Assembly (NCBI GenBank): GCA_946186505.1
Contig: CAMHNI010000016.1
Span: forward strand, 1-61,363
Direction: 5' to 3'
Length of the DNA: 61,363 nucleotides
DNA from: an uncultured Prevotellaceae bacterium
GTDB lineage: Bacteria; Bacteroidota; Bacteroidia; Bacteroidales; Bacteroidaceae
Position numbers and translations under genes: made by a program. A model generated the notes under the pieces. The model was given only the letters and a program-made list of their open reading frames with translations, was not told where the DNA came from and did no database searches. Below, one piece after another: positions 16,137-27,164 of this stretch (position 1 is its first letter; each line of letters starts with the position of its first letter).

Positions 16137-17224
16137 AGATATTGCTCTTAGGCGAATACAGCAACGTACACTGGACGCTGGCCGAAGGTCTGCGGCAGTT
16201 AGGTCATGAGGTTACCGTGGCTTCGAACGGCGATTTCTGGAAAGACTATCCACGCGACATCGATTTCGCCCGCAAAACGGGAAAGATCGGCGGCATCTGC
16301 CTGATGGCTAAGATATACGCCCACCTGCCGAAGTTCCGGAACTACGACGTGGTACAGATCATCAACCCCATGTTCTTTGAGTTGCGTGCCGAACGACTGT
16401 TCCCCATCTACCGTTACCTGAGACGCCACAACAAGAAGATGATACTCGGTGCCTTCGGCATGGACTGGTACTGGGTTCACACATGTACTTACGACAAGCC
16501 GCTGAGATACAGCGACTTCAACATAGGCGACCGGGTGCGTACCGACGAGCCTGCACTGAAAGAGCAGCGCGACTGGCTCGGCACGGCGAAGGAACGGCTG
16601 AACCGTATGATTGCCGACGACTGCGACGCTATTGTCACGGGACTCTATGAGTACGATGTCTGCTACCGTCCGCACTTCCCTGAGAAGACCCGTTTCATAC
16701 CCTTCCCCATCAAGATGCCGGAGACATGCAGTACGGAGCAGTGCAAGCGGTCGAAGGTTTCGGTGTTCATCGGCATCAGCAAAGGCCGCAGTCAGTACAA
16801 GGGCACCGACATCATGCTGAAGGCTGCATTGGACATACGCAGCAAGTACGCCCACCGCATGAAACTCAACATTGCCGAGGGGGTGCCCTTTGCCGAATAC
16901 CAGCAGCTGATGGAAGGCTCGGATGCCATTCTCGACCAGCTGTACAGCTATACCCCGTCGATGAACCCGCTGTTGGCCATGTCGAAGGGCATCATCTGCA
17001 TCGGCGGCGGAGAGCCTGAGAACTACGAGATCATTGATGAGCGGGAACTGCGTCCTATCATCAACGTGCAGCCGACCTACGAAAGCGTCTATCACGAACT
17101 TGAACAGCTGGTGCTCCATCCTGAGCGTATCAGTGAACTGAAACGCCAGAGCGTGGAGTATGTCCGCCGCCATCATGAGTATATCAAGGTGGCCCGGCAA
17201 TACGAAAAGTTGTATCTGGAGTAA
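16133..17224 (+). CDS. Glycosyltransferase, GT4-like (GT-B fold)
   Basis: A 363-residue GT-B type enzyme. The N-terminal Rossmann half begins MKILLLGEYSNVHWTLAEGL with RQLGHEVTVAS. The C-terminal half has KGTDIMLKAAL and GSDAILDQLYSYTPSMNPLL, placing the donor-binding Glu/Asp region around residue 260-290, followed by GGGEPENYEII. It starts within the stop of the previous gene (ATGA, 4-nt overlap), completing a three-gene arm. Role: adding a sugar to the same surface glycan. No terminator is obvious downstream. Confidence 0.85.
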   Translation: MKILLLGEYSNVHWTLAEGLRQLGHEVTVASNGDFWKDYPRDIDFARKTGKIGGICLMAKIYAHLPKFRNYDVVQIINPMFFELRAERLFPIYRYLRRHNKKMILGAFGMDWYWVHTCTYDKPLRYSDFNIGDRVRTDEPALKEQRDWLGTAKERLNRMIADDCDAIVTGLYEYDVCYRPHFPEKTRFIPFPIKMPETCSTEQCKRSKVSVFIGISKGRSQYKGTDIMLKAALDIRSKYAHRMKLNIAEGVPFAEYQQLMEGSDAILDQLYSYTPSMNPLLAMSKGIICIGGGEPENYEIIDERELRPIINVQPTYESVYHELEQLVLHPERISELKRQSVEYVRRHHEYIKVARQYEKLYLE

Positions 17225-17357
17225 TGGGTAACAGCTCAGTAGGGGTCATAAAAATAAACAGAGGAACCCCTTGACTCCTAGATAGGCGACTTTCCAACTG
17301 AGTAATAGATTTTATTGGCAGAAAGAAACACATTTTCCTCTGGTACAGATGTTGACG
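17225..17357. other. Intergenic gap between convergent genes
   Basis: No gene is seen. CAGAGGAA near 17260 and TTCCTCTG near 17335 form a long-loop inverted repeat. No convincing terminator or promoter is present. Confidence 0.4.
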
Positions 17358-18896
17358 TCACAACATTTTATGTAGTGTCGGATCGAAGACTCCTGTTATC
17401 GTGACAGGACGTTTCTGGTAGTTCTCCTGGGCGGTGATGGTAACAGTGTCGGCATCGAAGTGCAGGCGGAGACTGACGGAACCCATCCAATCGACGAAGT
17501 GCAGTTTGGCCAGCAGTTCGTCATCCTGCCAGGCATAACAGGCTCCGACATGGAAAGGCGGACGGATGGTGCTGAACTGGTTTTTGACAGCATAGCGGGC
17601 ATTGAGCGGATAGAAATCAACGGCGGAGGTTGCCCAGAACTGATGGCCCATGCGCACCACGCCCTTGACACCGGCTGTATCGGTAATCTCTATCACATCG
17701 TCGGCAACAAACGAGATGGCCGACCAGCCTAACGGATTCCGGTTCAACTTGACAGTCCTTCCCTGATAGTCAGCATAGACCTTGCTGGTCAAGTCACCTT
17801 CTATCAACGGTAACGTATAGACCCTCTGCTGCAACAGCTGGTAATCAGCCGATGGAGCCAGGGGCTGGGACTGCATACCTGCGAAGAGTGTGTTCCATAT
17901 CTGCTTGAACACACCACTGCTGCTGTTTGTCAGACACTGGTTGATAACCACCACGACATCGGCCTTGGGCACCACCATGATATACTGGCCGTAAGCTCCA
18001 GCAGCATAGGCCGCCGTGGGATATGAAGGAATCCACATCTGGTAACCGTAGCTGTCGCCCTTGTTAGGCGACACGACCTGCTTGCTCATCATGGCCTCGA
18101 CCCATCGGGCGGGAATCAGCTGCCGGCTCTGCCACTGTCCGTGCTGCAACAGGAGCTGACCGAACTTCGCCAGCGATTCAGGCTGGATATACAGTCCCCA
18201 GCCGCCAGTATTGATTCCTTCAGGACTCTGCTCCCATTTTACGTCTTGGATATTCATGTGCCTGAACACCTTCTGCTTCAGATAGTCGAGCACCGTTTTG
18301 CCTGTCACCTTCTGAATGATAGCCGACAGCAGATAGGTATCCATAGAGTCATACTGGAACAGTTTGCCTGGGTCGGCCTTCATAGGATGAGCCAGATAGG
18401 CCCGGATCCATGCGAGGCTGTCATTGCGAATCTGAGTGTTGACAACAAACCCCGAGCGCATGGTCAACAGATCCTTAACGGTGATGCCGTTCAGACGCCA
18501 GCTGACGACCGGGGGCAGTTGCTTGGGGAAGAAAGTGACCAGCCGGTCGGTGAGTCTCAGCAGTTTCTCATTGATGGCAATGCCGACGGCGGCAGCCACA
18601 AACGTCTTGGAACAGGAGAACTGGGTGTGCTTGTATTCTGGCCGGAAAGGAGCCGGATACATCTCGCCCACCACCTTACCATGACGCATGACGATCACAC
18701 TGTGAATCTCTGTTTTAGGATAAGCCAGCAACGAGTCGAAGAAGGCGCTGACCTGTGCAGACCTCATCCCCACAGCCTCTGGCGATGTACGGGGCAGATC
18801 GTCCACCTGGGCATGGACAGGCAGCCAGCCCAAAGCGGATAGACAGCATAAAAATTTGGCCATCCGACGAACAGCCAAGTTACACAGGTATTTCAT
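17358..18896 (-). CDS. Secreted serine hydrolase, beta-lactamase/PBP-like fold
   Basis: A 512-residue exported protein (signal about residues 1-29, ending LPVHA). It has class C beta-lactamase-family motifs: nucleophile S-x-x-K in FSCSKTFVAAAVG, the second motif Y-D-S in FQYDSMDTYLLSAIIQKVTG, and a Gly-rich third strand at AGAYGQYIMVVP. A C-terminal beta domain of about 120 residues follows. Such proteins are usually esterases, D-peptidases or amidases rather than true beta-lactamases; the substrate is unknown. The promoter would have to sit on or inside the atp terminator, and none fits the consensus, so expression may depend on partial read-through from the ATP synthase operon. Confidence 0.85.
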   Translation of the reverse strand: MKYLCNLAVRRMAKFLCCLSALGWLPVHAQVDDLPRTSPEAVGMRSAQVSAFFDSLLAYPKTEIHSVIVMRHGKVVGEMYPAPFRPEYKHTQFSCSKTFVAAAVGIAINEKLLRLTDRLVTFFPKQLPPVVSWRLNGITVKDLLTMRSGFVVNTQIRNDSLAWIRAYLAHPMKADPGKLFQYDSMDTYLLSAIIQKVTGKTVLDYLKQKVFRHMNIQDVKWEQSPEGINTGGWGLYIQPESLAKFGQLLLQHGQWQSRQLIPARWVEAMMSKQVVSPNKGDSYGYQMWIPSYPTAAYAAGAYGQYIMVVPKADVVVVINQCLTNSSSGVFKQIWNTLFAGMQSQPLAPSADYQLLQQRVYTLPLIEGDLTSKVYADYQGRTVKLNRNPLGWSAISFVADDVIEITDTAGVKGVVRMGHQFWATSAVDFYPLNARYAVKNQFSTIRPPFHVGACYAWQDDELLAKLHFVDWMGSVSLRLHFDADTVTITAQENYQKRPVTITGVFDPTLHKML

Positions 18897-18907
18897 TTCC
18901 TATTCAT

Positions 18908-18951
18908 AAAAAAAGTGGTTGCAGACGCTCATGAGCATCTGCAACCACTTT
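18908..18951 (-). terminator. Terminator of the ATP synthase operon
   Basis: A 14-bp perfect stem (18912-18925 with 18938-18951) with an inner GCTCATGAGC palindrome, followed on the minus strand by a run of seven T. It lies 7 bp after the atpG stop. Confidence 0.9.
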
Positions 18952-18957
18952 CCTTGG

Positions 18958-19932
18958 TTAGTTGTTGACGGAACCGCCGACGATGTCAAGCAGTTCGTTG
19001 GTGATAGCCTGCTGGCGCGACTTGTTGTACTGCAGGTTCAGCTGACGCAGTAGCTCATCGGCATTGTCGGTAGCCGTCTGCATGGCCACCATGCGGGCGG
19101 CATGCTCGGAGGCGACGCTGTCCAACAGGGCCGTGTAGAGCATCAGGTGGGCCAGCTTCGGGATGAGCTGTGAGAGGACGGTGTCCATGTCGGGCTCGAC
19201 GATGAAGTTGTCGTTCAGCGGCGGCACTTCCTTTCCTTCAGCATCCAACTTCGCTTTCTTCTTGCGGTTCTTCTTCAGGTACTCCTGACTCTCCTTCGTG
19301 GCGGCAATTGAGGTGAGGTCGCGCTCATGGTCGCGCTCCAGTTCCTCCTCGATGTCGATGGGCAGGAAGGTCTTGCGGGTGAGCACCTGCGAGCCGGCGG
19401 ACTTGAAGTGGTGGTAGATAAGCTCCACCTTGTCAACCTGACCGTTGCGGAACTTCTCGCCCAACTCCATCGCGAGGTCTATGCACTGGCGCACGTTGGG
19501 TTTGTCGGCCAGTGCCGAGAACTCGCCCTGCACGCTGTAGCCCAGCTTGTTGGCCTTCTCATAGACCTTGCGGCCTATCGGATAGACCTCGACACCCTCA
19601 ACACCCTGCTCACGGTACTCAGCCACCACCTGCTGCATGCGCTTGATGATGTTGGCATTGAAGCCGCCACAGAGCGACGAGTTGCTGGAGAACACCACCA
19701 AGGCCACACGATGGACGGGACGCTCCTGGTCGTAGATTGTCTGCGAGTCGGCCTCGGCAGCCAGGAACGACTTCAGAATATGCTCCAGCAAGGTCTCGTA
19801 GGGCAGCATGTTTTGTATCGCCACCTGGGCGTGATGCAGCTTAGACGAGGCCACCATCTTCATGGCAGACGTAATCTTGCGCGTGGAGTTGACGGAGGCA
19901 ATGCGGCCTTTAATTTCTTTCAGGCTTGGCAT
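18958..19932 (-). CDS. atpG: ATP synthase F1 gamma subunit
   Basis: The 324-residue central rotor stalk of F1. The N-terminal coiled-coil helix begins MPSLKEIKGRIASVNSTRKI with the conserved TSAMKMVASSKL, and the C-terminal helix ends LQYNKSRQQAITNELLDIVG. It is about 35 residues longer than the E. coli protein because of a charged insert around residues 205-245 (KKNRKKKAKLDAEGKEVPP). It is the last gene of the operon, 6 bp after atpA. Confidence 0.97.
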   Translation of the reverse strand: MPSLKEIKGRIASVNSTRKITSAMKMVASSKLHHAQVAIQNMLPYETLLEHILKSFLAAEADSQTIYDQERPVHRVALVVFSSNSSLCGGFNANIIKRMQQVVAEYREQGVEGVEVYPIGRKVYEKANKLGYSVQGEFSALADKPNVRQCIDLAMELGEKFRNGQVDKVELIYHHFKSAGSQVLTRKTFLPIDIEEELERDHERDLTSIAATKESQEYLKKNRKKKAKLDAEGKEVPPLNDNFIVEPDMDTVLSQLIPKLAHLMLYTALLDSVASEHAARMVAMQTATDNADELLRQLNLQYNKSRQQAITNELLDIVGGSVNN

Positions 19933-19938
19933 AGGCTA

Positions 19939-21525
19939 TCAGGCTTTATAGGTGCCGGCGATGTCGGCCATCACCTGTTCAATCTTTCCTGTCGTAGCGT
20001 CGTCAATCTTACCGGCGGCAAGTGTCTCGATGACCTCAGGAGCCGACGTGCGCAGCTTGTCGAGGAACTGGTCCTGGCACTGGCGCACCTTGTCGATGGG
20101 CACCTGACGCATGAGGCCATGCACACCGCAGTAGAGGATGGCAATCTGCTCGCCGACGGGCATCGGGCTGTACTGCGGCTGAATCAACAGCTGGTTGTTC
20201 TTACGTCCGCGGTCAAGCGTCATCGCTGTCACAGCATCCATATCGGAGGAGAACTTCGAGAAGGCCTCGAGCTCACGATACTGTGCCTGGTCAATCTTCA
20301 GCGTACCAGCCACCTTCTTCATGGACTTGATCTGTGCCGAGCCACCCACACGGGATACGGAGATACCGACGTTGATGGCGGGACGGAAGCCCTGGTTGAA
20401 GAGGTCGCTCTCGAGGAAGATCTGACCGTCGGTGATGGAAATCACGTTCGTGGGGATGTAAGCCGACACGTCGCCAGCCTGCGTCTCGATGATAGGCAGA
20501 GCGGTGAGCGAACCACCACCCTTGACGTGACCCTTCATGCAGGCAGGCAGGTCGTTCATCTTTTCGGCCACCTCCTGCTGTTCGTTCATCTTTGCAGCAC
20601 GCTCAAGGAGACGAGAGTGCAGGTAGAAGACGTCGCCGGGATAAGCCTCACGTCCTGACGGACGGCGCAGAATCAGCGACACCTCACGATAGGCCACAGC
20701 CTGCTTCGACAGGTCGTCATAGACCACCAGTGCGGGCAGACCACGGTCGCGGAAGTACTCGCCGATGGCAGCTCCCGCAAATGGTGCATAGTACTGCATG
20801 GCGGCAGGATCTGCAGCCGTAGCAGCTACCACGATGGTGTAAGGCATGGCGCCGTGCTCCTGCAACGTAGAGACGAGGGCAGCAACGGTCGAGGCCTTCT
20901 GGCCGATGGCCACATAGATACAATAGACAGGCTTGCCTGCCTCATAGAAACTCTTCTGGTTGATGATGGTATCAACGGCGATGGCGGTCTTACCCGTCTG
21001 ACGGTCGCCGATGATGAGCTCGCGCTGTCCGCGACCGATGGGAATCATCGAGTCGATGGCCTTCAGACCGGTCTGCAGCGGCTCCTTCACGGGCTGACGG
21101 TAGATAACGCCAGGAGCCTTGCGGTCCAACGGCATTTCGAAAGCGCCAGTGAGGTCGATGTCACCCTTGCCGTCGATGGCCTGTCCCAGAGGGTTGATGA
21201 CGCGGCCGAGCATGTTGTCGTTGACGCGGATAGAGGCAATGCGCTTGGTGCGCTTCACCACCATACCCTCCTTGATGCCCGACGTAGTGCCCAAGAGCAC
21301 ACAACCGACGTTGTCTTCCTCCAGGTTCATCACGATAGCCATCGTGCCGTTCTCGAACTCTAAAAGCTCGTTGGCCTCGGCGTTGCGCAGACCGTAGATA
21401 CGGGCCACACCGTCGCTGACGGTAAGCACGGTACCCACCTCGTCGAACTTCTCGGCATTGGAGATGCCCTTCAACTGGTCGAGCAGCACCTGACTGACTT
21501 CGCTTGGTTTAATTTTATCTGACAT
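19939..21525 (-). CDS. atpA: ATP synthase F1 alpha subunit
   Basis: The 528-residue non-catalytic nucleotide-binding subunit of F1. N-terminal beta-barrel ([20 protein letters not shown]...), Walker [13 protein letters not shown] near residue 178, and the signature [14 protein letters not shown] near 375, where the arginine finger is expected. The C-terminal helical domain is complete. In the operon it follows atpH after a 98-bp spacer that holds an inverted-repeat element, an unusually long gap for this operon. Confidence 0.98.
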   Translation of the reverse strand: MSDKIKPSEVSQVLLDQLKGISNAEKFDEVGTVLTVSDGVARIYGLRNAEANELLEFENGTMAIVMNLEEDNVGCVLLGTTSGIKEGMVVKRTKRIASIRVNDNMLGRVINPLGQAIDGKGDIDLTGAFEMPLDRKAPGVIYRQPVKEPLQTGLKAIDSMIPIGRGQRELIIGDRQTGKTAIAVDTIINQKSFYEAGKPVYCIYVAIGQKASTVAALVSTLQEHGAMPYTIVVAATAADPAAMQYYAPFAGAAIGEYFRDRGLPALVVYDDLSKQAVAYREVSLILRRPSGREAYPGDVFYLHSRLLERAAKMNEQQEVAEKMNDLPACMKGHVKGGGSLTALPIIETQAGDVSAYIPTNVISITDGQIFLESDLFNQGFRPAINVGISVSRVGGSAQIKSMKKVAGTLKIDQAQYRELEAFSKFSSDMDAVTAMTLDRGRKNNQLLIQPQYSPMPVGEQIAILYCGVHGLMRQVPIDKVRQCQDQFLDKLRTSAPEVIETLAAGKIDDATTGKIEQVMADIAGTYKA

Positions 21526-21550
21526 ATATTACTACTTCTTTTTCTTTTCT

Positions 21551-21620
21551 ACTACGAATTTCACGAATTACACTAATTGCTGCGCGTGACAATAATTCGT
21601 TAAATTCGTGTAATTCGTAG
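21551..21620. repeat. Hairpin repeat between atpH and atpA
   Basis: Two 28-nt arms (21551-21578 and about 21593-21620) are reverse complements at 23 of 28 positions around a short loop. They are built from ATTCGTG/CACGAAT words like those at the left end of the window. It would fold in the atp mRNA between two essential genes. Confidence 0.65.
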
Positions 21621-21623
21621 TCA

Positions 21624-22160
21624 TTATTTCTTTAGCTGTGTTAGAATAGAGTTGAGCTTGGCCTTCACAGAGGCATCCATACGATACGTGTCATATTCGA
21701 GGATGAAGCCGCCGATGAGGTCGGGGTTTACCTCGGTCTCAAACTCCACAGTTCCATTAGTCTTACTCTCCACCATCTGGCGCATCTTCTGCTCTGTGGC
21801 AGGGCTGACGCGGGCAGCGGTGATGAGACGCCCACGGATGACGTTCTTCTGCTTGCGGTAAAGCGTGACGTACGAATTGGCGATGAACTGCATCACCGGC
21901 TCACGGTCTTCTTTCAGCACAAGGCTGATGAAGGCACGAGTCAAGGCGGTAGGCTCGCCGCCGACAGCCGTCAGCAGCAGCGCCTCCTTCTTGTCCTTCG
22001 AGAGCATCGGATTGTCAATCGTATGCCTGAGCTGCGGCACCTCGACGTAACTCTTTGCCAAGAGCTGCATCTCCTGGTACACAGCGTCCTCCAACTTCTG
22101 GTCGGTGGCACTCTTCAAGAGTGCGCGGGCGTAGCGAACCGATATGACTCCTATATCCAT
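21624..22160 (-). CDS. atpH: ATP synthase F1 delta subunit
   Basis: A 178-residue subunit joining F1 to the peripheral stalk. It begins MDIGVISVRYARALLKSATD, the normal N-terminal helix of AtpH/OSCP, and ends with the conserved PDLIGGFILEYDTYRMDASV and KLNSIL. The position between atpF and atpA is standard. The start is the only one keeping the RYA helix. Confidence 0.97.
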   Translation of the reverse strand: MDIGVISVRYARALLKSATDQKLEDAVYQEMQLLAKSYVEVPQLRHTIDNPMLSKDKKEALLLTAVGGEPTALTRAFISLVLKEDREPVMQFIANSYVTLYRKQKNVIRGRLITAARVSPATEQKMRQMVESKTNGTVEFETEVNPDLIGGFILEYDTYRMDASVKAKLNSILTQLKK

Positions 22161-22199
22161 ACTTCTTCCAATTGAGAATTGATAATTGACAATTGATTA

Positions 22200-22694
22200 T
22201 TACTTAGCAGAGACTTCATCCAGCATACGGTCGATGAGATCCATCTGTGCCTTGTCGTCCTTCAGGTTCTGACGCAGAACCTTCTCGGCAATCTCGACAC
22301 TGAGCGTAGCTACTTGCTTGCGGATGTCGGCAATGGCAGCCTTCTTCTCCTGTTCGATGGCCACGCGGGCATCTTCCAAGAGACGGGCACCCTCCTGACG
22401 GGCCTTGTCCTGGGCTTTCTCTACGATGGCATCGCGGGTCTCGGCAGCCTCTTTCAGTATCTGAGCCTGCTTCTCGCGAGCCTCCTGGAGGATGGATTCA
22501 CCTTCTTTCTGTATATTGGCCAGCCGCTCGTTTGCCTCATGAGCCTTGCGCAGTGAGTCGTCGATGAAAGCCTTGCGCTCTGCCACCATGTTGGTGATGA
22601 CAGGGAAGCCAAACTTCCACAAGATGCCCAGCACCACAAGGAATGTCAGCGACATCCAGAACAGTAAGCCAGTACTCGGAATCAATAAATCCAT
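22200..22694 (-). CDS. atpF: ATP synthase Fo b subunit
   Basis: A 164-residue stator subunit with one N-terminal TM helix (LLFWMSLTFLVVLGILWKFG) followed by a long charged coiled coil (residues about 35-150, rich in EAREKQAQILKEAAE-like heptads). It dimerises to form the peripheral stalk. The spacers on both sides (39 and 50 bp) are short A/T-rich tracts with small direct repeats of TTCACT on the upstream side. Confidence 0.97.
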   Translation of the reverse strand: MDLLIPSTGLLFWMSLTFLVVLGILWKFGFPVITNMVAERKAFIDDSLRKAHEANERLANIQKEGESILQEAREKQAQILKEAAETRDAIVEKAQDKARQEGARLLEDARVAIEQEKKAAIADIRKQVATLSVEIAEKVLRQNLKDDKAQMDLIDRMLDEVSAK

Positions 22695-22744
22695 ACGCTG
22701 TGTGATTTATCACTTTTCACTCTTCACTTTTCACTCTTCACTTC

Positions 22745-23002
<258 letters not shown>

Positions 23003-23038
23003 TTATTATTTAATTATTAATCCTTCTTTGTTTCTTTT

Positions 23039-24094
23039 TTATTCATGTCCTTCGGGCACGGCTCTCGCCATACCGATGAACACAGAGGAGAGCAGGGTGA
23101 ACACCATGGCCTGAATGAAGCATACCAGGCACTCAAGGCACATCATGAAGATGGCCATGATGACGCTGACAGCACTCATGCTGAAGAATACACCTACCGA
23201 CATCGAAGCCACCAGGAAGATAATACACGGCATGGCCACAGCAATGGCATGGCCTGCCATCATGTTGGCAAAAAGTCGGATCATCAACGCAAAGGGCTTG
23301 GTAAAGATACCCACGAACTCGATGACGGGCATCAAGGGCACAGGACATTTCAGCAGGAAAGGTACGTCTGGCCAGAAGATGTCTTTCCAATAGTGCTTGC
23401 TTCCTGAGAACTGTACGACCACAAAGGTGCAGAGTGCCAGGAAGAACGTCACGGCGATGTTACCCGTCACGTTACCTGAACCCGGTGGGAACGGTATCAG
23501 TCCCATCACGTTACAGGTAAAGATGAAGAAGAAGCAGGTGAGCAGGTAGGGCACGTACTTCTCGTAGCCCTTGCCGATGCCCGGCTTGATGATATCTTCT
23601 ACCACGTACATCACCAACATCTCGACGAAGCCGACGAAGCCACCAGGGGCATTGTCAGAAGCCTGGTGCTTCTTGTACCAGCGGGCGCTGAACAGGATGC
23701 AGCAGAGCAGCAATGCCACATTGATGAACATCACGGCAACCGTCTTCGTAATGGAGAGGTCGAGAACGGGAGAACCGTTCTCCACTATCTTGCCTGCATG
23801 GTCGCCCTCAGTGGCGATGGCCAGTCCGTAAGGTCCCTGGCGCAGTCCGTTGGCATCGGCATGATGCTCGAACTGCGACGAGCAGAACACGTGCCAGCCC
23901 GTGGAGCTGTTGACGATGACGGGCAGGGGGATGACGATGCTGTTTTCACCTTCACCCCAGACGTGCCATTCGTGTGAGTCCTTGATATGCTCAAGCACCA
24001 CCTCCTTGGCCGAGAAGTCCTCTGCCTTCGCCGCCGGCACCAGTGCCAAGAGCAACAGGGCCATGCATAGCAGTTTTCTTAATATACAATTCAT
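23039..24094 (-). CDS. atpB: ATP synthase Fo a subunit with N-terminal periplasmic extension
   Basis: A 351-residue subunit forming the ion half-channels against the c ring. The essential Arg is in MIRLFANMMAGH. It is about 80 residues longer than the E. coli protein: a signal-like segment (LLCMALLLLALVPAAKAED) and a soluble region rich in His and Trp come before the first TM helix. This extension is normal in Bacteroidetes. The C-terminal helices end VFIGMARAVPEGHE. Confidence 0.97.
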   Translation of the reverse strand: MNCILRKLLCMALLLLALVPAAKAEDFSAKEVVLEHIKDSHEWHVWGEGENSIVIPLPVIVNSSTGWHVFCSSQFEHHADANGLRQGPYGLAIATEGDHAGKIVENGSPVLDLSITKTVAVMFINVALLLCCILFSARWYKKHQASDNAPGGFVGFVEMLVMYVVEDIIKPGIGKGYEKYVPYLLTCFFFIFTCNVMGLIPFPPGSGNVTGNIAVTFFLALCTFVVVQFSGSKHYWKDIFWPDVPFLLKCPVPLMPVIEFVGIFTKPFALMIRLFANMMAGHAIAVAMPCIIFLVASMSVGVFFSMSAVSVIMAIFMMCLECLVCFIQAMVFTLLSSVFIGMARAVPEGHE

Positions 24095-24110
24095 AATTCA
24101 CAATTCATAA

Positions 24111-24374
24111 TTAGTGTCTCATTGAGAGTGTCACAACCATCGTTATCGCGTACATTATTAATATTATAACAGCGAAGTGAATGGCGTCTTCCCTACTTGG
24201 GGCGAAGAATACGTAGAGTCCGACTACCGTCATGACCAACAGCATACGTATCGTTGCCATTATCAGATAGAAGTGAGGCAGATGTTCGGGCGAGCGGCGC
24301 TTGACCACATCATAGCCTTTCACATAGGCCACACCGAGCAGCAAGAAAAAGAGTAAAGCGAGGAAAATCTTCAA
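24111..24374 (-). CDS. Small membrane protein of the ATP synthase operon
   Basis: An 87-residue protein with three predicted TM segments (IFLALLFFLLLGVAYVKG, MATIRMLLVMTVVGLYVFFA, AVIILIMYAITMVVTL). Its position between atpC and atpB is where Bacteroidetes operons carry a poorly characterised protein that may do the job of AtpI, helping c-ring assembly or magnesium handling. Sequence similarity to AtpI itself is not evident to me. It starts 10 bp after atpC and ends 16 bp before atpB. Confidence 0.85.
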   Translation of the reverse strand: MKIFLALLFFLLLGVAYVKGYDVVKRRSPEHLPHFYLIMATIRMLLVMTVVGLYVFFAPSREDAIHFAVIILIMYAITMVVTLSMRH

Positions 24375-24384
24375 TTCTCAATCT

Positions 24385-24630
24385 TCAATTTTCAATCTCC
24401 TCATCTTTCTCAACACAGAGCGACACTTCGTTCTGCTGTACTGCCACGAATCCTCCGAGGATTTCAAGCTGCTTGCCGTCATACTCCACCACACCTTTCT
24501 GGAGTGTAGAGATGATGGGTGCGTGGTTCGTGAGGATTTCGAAGTTGCCTTGTGTACCAGGCACCTTCACGCTCTCCACTTCACCGGTGAATTCTACCTT
24601 CTCGGGCGAAACTATCTTCAGCGTCAACAT
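24385..24630 (-). CDS. atpC: ATP synthase F1 epsilon subunit, short form
   Basis: An 81-residue protein holding only the N-terminal beta-sandwich that contacts gamma and the c ring (MLTLKIVSPEKVEFTGEVES, GNFEILTNHAPIISTL). The C-terminal two-helix domain that inhibits ATP hydrolysis in E. coli is missing, as is common in Bacteroidetes. It is separated from atpD by 132 bp of unusual repeats, whose first 10-bp unit lies 11 bp before its start codon. Confidence 0.95.
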   Translation of the reverse strand: MLTLKIVSPEKVEFTGEVESVKVPGTQGNFEILTNHAPIISTLQKGVVEYDGKQLEILGGFVAVQQNEVSLCVEKDEEIEN

Positions 24631-24640
24631 AATATTATTA

Positions 24641-24690
24641 TTTGGAGTTATCTGGAGTTAGAGGGAGTTATTGGGAGTTAGAGAGAGTTA
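24641..24690. repeat. Five 10-bp GGAGTTA repeats inside the atp operon
   Basis: NNNGGAGTTA occurs five times in exact 10-bp register (last copy AGAGTTA). In the mRNA these read UAACUCC, immediately before atpC. A hairpin ACAGGCA-TTC-TGCCTGT near 24714-24730 and two opposite-sense copies (CAGGAGTTG, GGAAGTT on the mRNA) lie between them and atpD, allowing alternative long-range pairing. Confidence 0.7.
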
Positions 24691-24762
24691 GCTGACATAT
24701 GTCCATAAACTCCACAGGCAGAATGCCTGTCAACTCCTGTTAACTTCCGTTGACTTCTCATA

Positions 24763-26301
<1,539 letters not shown>

Positions 26302-26396
26302 TTAAAGTTATTATTCGTTTTAGTCTGTAAACTGCCTACAAAGATACAAAAAAAAAGCTAACAAAGAAAAATTTCTGGAAAATATTTCCCAAAAAA

Positions 26397-27164
26397 TCAG
26401 AAAGTCACCTTGCAACGGCAGCACTCAGTGCCGTCAGAAAGGCTATGAGCAGGGGTGTCAGCGGAGTTACGCACTATACGCACACAGTATTCACCGTCAG
26501 CCGTCTGCTGCTTGTAGAGTGACAGGCGGTCGCCCTGATGGGCCTCGGCCACATAGGCCACCTCAAAGCGTTTCAGGCTGTGCTCACGGTACCATGCCAT
26601 GTCCCACAGGTCAAGAACATGCTCAATGTATTTCACGGAGTTGATGTGACCATTAATATCGACATCATTATAATAGGTATCGATAGTTCGTACCAGTTCG
26701 GCTTCATCACCCATTTTCACACGGCCACCCTTGTCGATGGGACATGCCTTATCGTTGACAATCCAGTTACGGATGGCTCCTCCATCGACGGAGAAAATGT
26801 CTGTCGGCTGACGGCTCTCTGTGTCAATCATCGCCCATATGGAGCGCCCGTAGCCATAGATATGGCCGTCATCGCCCACTACGCAGAAATTACGGCTGGT
26901 GAAATAACGCATAGCCGACTCCACCCAAGTCTCCACCTGAAAGCGGCTGTACATCGGTGGCATCTCCGTCATCTCGATGGCCAAACGTGACAGCACCCAC
27001 GACCGCTGTATGCCTAACAGCCGTTTCATTCCGAAACCACGGTCGGTGGAGTGGAAGTCGGCGGCATTGAGCATGTGGTTGCCTAAGTGTCCCATGAACA
27101 GGCGACCGCTGAAGTCGCAGTGGAACGGTTCGGCCATGAACTCGTAGCGTCCCACTTTATCCAT
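26397..27164 (-). CDS. Acyl-ACP thioesterase
   Basis: A 255-residue double hot-dog protein starting MDKVGRYEFMAEPFHCDFSG. The second hot-dog holds the D-x-N-x-H region VDINGHINSVKYIEH used by FatA/FatB-type enzymes to cleave acyl-ACP and release free fatty acids. Bacteroidetes genomes commonly put this gene in the ilv operon after ilvN, which is the case here; the metabolic link to branched-chain synthesis is not established. Its start overlaps the ilvN stop by 8 nt. Confidence 0.88.
   Translation of the reverse strand: MDKVGRYEFMAEPFHCDFSGRLFMGHLGNHMLNAADFHSTDRGFGMKRLLGIQRSWVLSRLAIEMTEMPPMYSRFQVETWVESAMRYFTSRNFCVVGDDGHIYGYGRSIWAMIDTESRQPTDIFSVDGGAIRNWIVNDKACPIDKGGRVKMGDEAELVRTIDTYYNDVDINGHINSVKYIEHVLDLWDMAWYREHSLKRFEVAYVAEAHQGDRLSLYKQQTADGEYCVRIVRNSADTPAHSLSDGTECCRCKVTF

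Noticed and set aside
17225..17357. A tRNA-like stretch (AACAGCTCAGTAGGGG)
   Set aside because: No acceptor stem, anticodon arm or T-loop could be assembled.
19327..20658. A 443-codon frame opposite atpG and atpA
   Set aside because: Antisense shadow of two certain genes, with no family resemblance.
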